From Trichuris trichiura (lineage: Eukaryota; Nematoda; Enoplea; Trichinellida; Trichuridae), in assembly GCA_037903355.1 (NCBI GenBank), contig JBAJFE010000012.1, forward strand, positions 372,001-436,000: a stretch of DNA of 64,000 nucleotides, read 5' to 3'. A program made the translations under genes and the position numbers. The notes below the pieces were generated by a model. The model did no database searches, was not told the DNA's origin, and saw nothing but the letters and a program-made list of their open reading frames with translations. Positions 60,943 through 64,000 of the stretch are shown piece after piece (within the stretch, counting starts at the first letter, position 1; each line of letters opens with the position of its first letter).

Positions 60943-62470
60943 TTATTTGCTCATTACAGAACTGACTTCGATCGATCGAAGTTTCTTCCCTGACCGCAGT
61001 ACCCTGTCTTCGGAATACGAAGGGCTGATTACGATTTCCGAGGACGTCTTGTGCACGGAATTCACTGGAACATCTTTGTCCCCAGAGACTTCATTATCCT
61101 GAAAAAACGACGTAATGAAGCACCGATGGCAAATGCGTCAGCGCGTCCCATTTTGTTTGAGCAAACTAAAAACTTTCCCGCGAGTTGCATTCCAAAGCAT
61201 ACGTGCGCAAAACCGGGAGGCAAACGGTGACCTATATTCGTCAGGATGTGAGCGGCAATGTCGTCAACAGACAAACGTTCCGATTTTCTCCGAGTTCTCA
61301 AAACAGACAGCCAGATGGGAGGCGACAATTCAAACTTATTAAATTGTGATCGTATGCTAAACAACCAGGAGGAACCGGGGCGCCCGTACTACCGACGGCA
61401 TTGTGCTGACGCAAGTTTCTTTGCAGACACGTTCATAAGGGGAACAATTTAACAACGGTCAGTTCGACCTGGCGGACCCACATTTTGTTAATAACAGTTA
61501 AGAAAGGGTGCCCCAGAGAAGCGATTAACGGCCGCCGGCAGTGAAGGAAAGCTGCTCCAAATTTGTTTCTCCAACTAAACTTCTCCTAAAGAGGCTCAGC
61601 AATTCAAAGCAAGCACGTAACGCGTTCTTATGCCAGTGGTCACTGGTTATCGGTTGGCTCGACTTGGCAAGCTGCCAAGATTTCAAAATTTTGAAAAAGC
61701 ACAGTAGCTATTTCACCCTGAGAGTCTTGTAAGCTACAAAGGATATGCAAACGAGGGCACTTTTTAGCGGCTCTCGCCCGCAACTACAGCTTAAAATAAG
61801 GATAGGTCCCTTTTGAAGGCCGGCTGAAGCGAACCGATTGATTAAATTACGCGTCGGGTAGCCAAAAATAGGAATCTACGTCACTGGGCAAAATCGGTTC
61901 AAGACGAATCGCTACGGAACAGTTTGAGGCAAACGCGAAAGTGCATACAATATTCTCGGCTAACGTTAAAGGGTTTTTGCCGGATTCGAAAAGGATCTGG
62001 CGAAATTAACATTGTACAATGATCCCTTGTTTGGTTGAAGGGGAATTGGGCCGACGGATAGATTGATCGACCGGGGAGACCATCGACAACTCGCCAAACG
62101 TACCAACCTGCTGCTTGCTTACCGGTTGCAGAAGAGAGTCCAACCGCCGGCAAAGTTTCAGAACGCTTTTTATGCTCTGTTTGTCGACGAGCGCCTGCAA
62201 AAGAACATGCTCTACCGTCCGACTGTGGCAAAGATGGATGACATTAATGCGGTCACCCAAGGCGAGCGGAAAACAAAAATTCAAAACTGGACAAACCTCA
62301 GTCAGCTGGCTGCACAATTCGCGCAGCTCCTCCAATTGGCTCCGCTGGACGTTTACGTCGATGCAAAGTATGCCTATTGCTTTGCACAAGTAGCGCGCCT
62401 GCTTTCCGATGGGATCTTTCAAAATTTCTGCTCCCATCTTTTGTGCCAATGCCGGATGATGATTCTGATC
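60943..62470 (-). CDS. unrecognised four-exon gene, weak Nse4-like segment
   Basis: Exons 62470-62123, 61996-61851, 61356-61203 and 61098-60943 join with GT-AG borders and matching phases into 267 residues ending at a stop. Exon 1 is helix-rich (MGAEILKDPIGKQARYLCKA, QLEELRELCSQL, VLLQALVDKQSIKSVLKLC). Exon 2 has LFESGKNPLTLAENIVCTFA followed by FASNCSVAIRLEP. Its pattern NP-x-T-xx-EN-xxx-[ST]F resembles the Nse4 C-terminal domain (NPxSFxxTVENLFxxSF) of the SMC5/6 kleisin, but nothing else in the gene confirms that. Exons 3-4 give a basic Ser-rich tail (RTRRKSERLSVDD, YSEDRVLRSGKKLRS). A short upstream exon with ATG (MPLTRM, near 62625) could supply the start. Overlapping plus-strand frames are shadows. 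Confidence 0.65.
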
Positions 62471-62950
62471 CTACAATACGAGCGCACAACGCGGGCGCGC
62501 GCGCGCTAAATCAGCTCGTTGAAATCGAAATACGTTTAATGTGAATGACAACCATGTGGCGTTTTCCATGCAAAACGAACCATTCGCGTCAACGGCATCT
62601 CTCTCTCCTATTCACTTTCTTTTATGCTTTTGCGAGGCAGTGCGCCAGGAATAACGTGTGTGCATGCTCTACGTTCACAGTGTCTAACTAACGGGGATGG
62701 CAGTTAATCGAAAGCTATGCAAGCTAAAACCGCAAAGATCCATTTTTCCCAATGGACAACAATGGAGAAAAAATAAAAACCAACTGGCAAGTGTTCGAAT
62801 GGTGAGCAATGACGGATGGACAGTGTGCGCGATGGCAGTACACAGCGCGGGAAAAAATAAGAGGCTAGTACAACATGGACTGAAACCGCAGGGGTATAAA
62901 GGCAAAGCGCGCTGGCCGATTTTGCAAGACCGTTCGATGACGCGCCAGCG

Positions 62951-63026
62951 ATAATAATGGTCGTAATAATAATGAGAAGAAGAAGAAGAAGAAGAAGAAT
63001 ACGAATAATAATAGTAATAATAATAG
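62951..63026. repeat. compound GAA/AAT microsatellite
   Basis: AAT repeats flank about eight AGA units (62975-62999). Confidence 0.95.
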
Positions 63027-63170
63027 GGAGTGGAAAAAGAAGACGAATATTCAGTGAACAATATACCCAACGGGCCATGCGTAGTAGTGGTGGAAAAAAT
63101 TATTCCAGTTTAGAAACGACTTGGCAAGACTTGGGGGGCTAAATTCCTGGCAGCACTGTCGACAGCAATT

Positions 63171-64000
63171 TTAGCGCCTCGTACCATCGGAGAAGAAAAC
63201 GCCGCCATCCAAAGCGCAGTACTTAGGACATATGCCCTTCTCACCGGGTGGACCTTCTGGACCAGGTGGACCTGGCTTGCCGGCAGGACCATCGGCACCT
63301 GCTTCTCCGGGTGGACCTGGTGCTCCCTTCATACCATCGAAACCTGGCTCGCCACGTTCACCAGCGCCGCCAGGAGGTCCAGGTAGGCCAGGTGTACCAG
63401 CGTCGCCGCTTGGTCCCGGATCGCCAGGAGTAGCCGGCATGGAAATTGCCGGAATACCTGGATCACCAGGTCCTCCGTCCCCGCCGGGTTCACCAGGAGT
63501 GCCTGGAGGTCCGGGAGGACCATGGGCACCAGGCATTCCGTGCTTGCCATCGATTCCTGCCGGTCCCGGTGGACCAGGGTTACCTGCAAACAACAGCTTT
63601 CTCTACTACAAGGTGACATTCTCTCCAGTTGATTGCACTACCCGGTAGGCCATCGGGTCCAGGTTGGCCTGGTGGACCTTGGGGACAAACGTCGCAAGGT
63701 GGCGGTGTGGTCTCCACGCAAAGCTCCAAAGGAGGCAGTCCTGGGAAACCAGGTTGACCAGGCATGCCAGGCACGCCCGGATTGCCGTTTCTGCCAGGTA
63801 GACCTGGCGGACCGGGTAGTCCAGGCAGACAGCAACCTAAATAGCAGCCTCCTAGATCGTCCCAGCCCAAGGACAGAGAATGGGAAAAAACAAAGACGAA
63901 CCCTTGCAAGGCACGACGGCCTGCCTTTTGACCATAGTTCTTGCCAACGACAGTGACTCATTGGCGGGCATCGAGTGGCGATGCTGAATTTCCACCAGGA
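63171..64000 (-). CDS. nematode cuticle collagen, 5' part beyond window
   Basis: Two exons are certain: 63836-63642 and 63583-63171, joined in phase across a 58-bp intron. A further upstream exon probably ends near 63965 and continues out of the window. The product has Gly-X-Y blocks ([48 protein letters not shown]) interrupted by a non-collagenous piece with paired cysteines ([12 protein letters not shown]). The C-terminus, [20 protein letters not shown], is the signature of a group of nematode cuticular collagens. Such proteins trimerise in the hypodermal secretory pathway and are cross-linked into the cuticle. The N-terminal signal and furin-type site lie outside. Confidence 0.94.

Noticed and set aside
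62063..62509. Plus-strand 148-codon frame
   Set aside because: Shadow of the minus-strand exon 62470-62123, which has a real acceptor and donor and joins in phase to three more exons.
63232..63648. Plus-strand Pro/Gly-rich frame of 138 codons
   Set aside because: It is the reverse complement of the collagen Gly-X-Y coding sequence; the minus strand has the collagen C-terminal signature and proper introns.

Overview
The window looks like nuclear DNA of a nematode, most likely an enoplean (Trichinellida-type, whipworm-like) species. This is inferred from a cuticle-collagen gene with the nematode C-terminal signature, a LURY-1/luqin neuropeptide precursor, intron-dense genes with introns of about 50-60 bp, and TTAGGC-type motifs. 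The species cannot be fixed from sequence alone.

Layout: 1-2687 (+) is the 3' part of a SANT-domain, NCoR/GEI-8-like corepressor with three exact-length 56-residue repeats. 2.7-11.8 kb is gene-poor and repeat-rich: an inverted minisatellite element, a decayed Tigger/pogo transposon with a nested foldback element, and an AAT microsatellite. 11.9-12.5 kb (+) is a two-exon luqin precursor. 18.7-24.4 kb (+) is a complete importin-7/8 gene of about 25 exons. 33.3-34.1 kb (+) is a four-exon secreted Cys-rich protein built from three modules. 36.5-44.5 kb holds four foldback elements, one a 1.5 kb palindrome. 42.5-44.0 kb (-) is an HTRA2-like mitochondrial protease. 46.5-50.6 kb (+) is CCDC6. 51.0-56.5 kb (-) is a pygopus gene whose NHD and PHD exons lie about 5 kb apart, with a hAT transposon between them. 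57.3-57.9 kb (+) is intronless EEF1AKMT1. 58.1-58.3 kb (-) holds unrecognised exon-like blocks. 60.9-62.5 kb (-) is an unrecognised four-exon gene with a weak Nse4-like segment. 63.2-64.0 kb (-) is a cuticle collagen running off the window.

The most unusual feature is a family of seven foldback elements (5.6, 26.2, 36.5, 38.0, 40.3, 44.1 and 53.7 kb). They share one asymmetric end and internal palindromes, and several have 8-16 bp target-site duplications. Five carry a conserved core that reads like a hammerhead ribozyme: CUGANGA with all four bases seen at N, a stem II that covaries, then GAAAGCUH. The arms of one element match each other far better than they match other copies. They look like small retroposons, perhaps Penelope-related, but no reverse transcriptase is visible here. 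The genes appear to be independent housekeeping, signalling or secretory loci; no operon-like cluster is evident.
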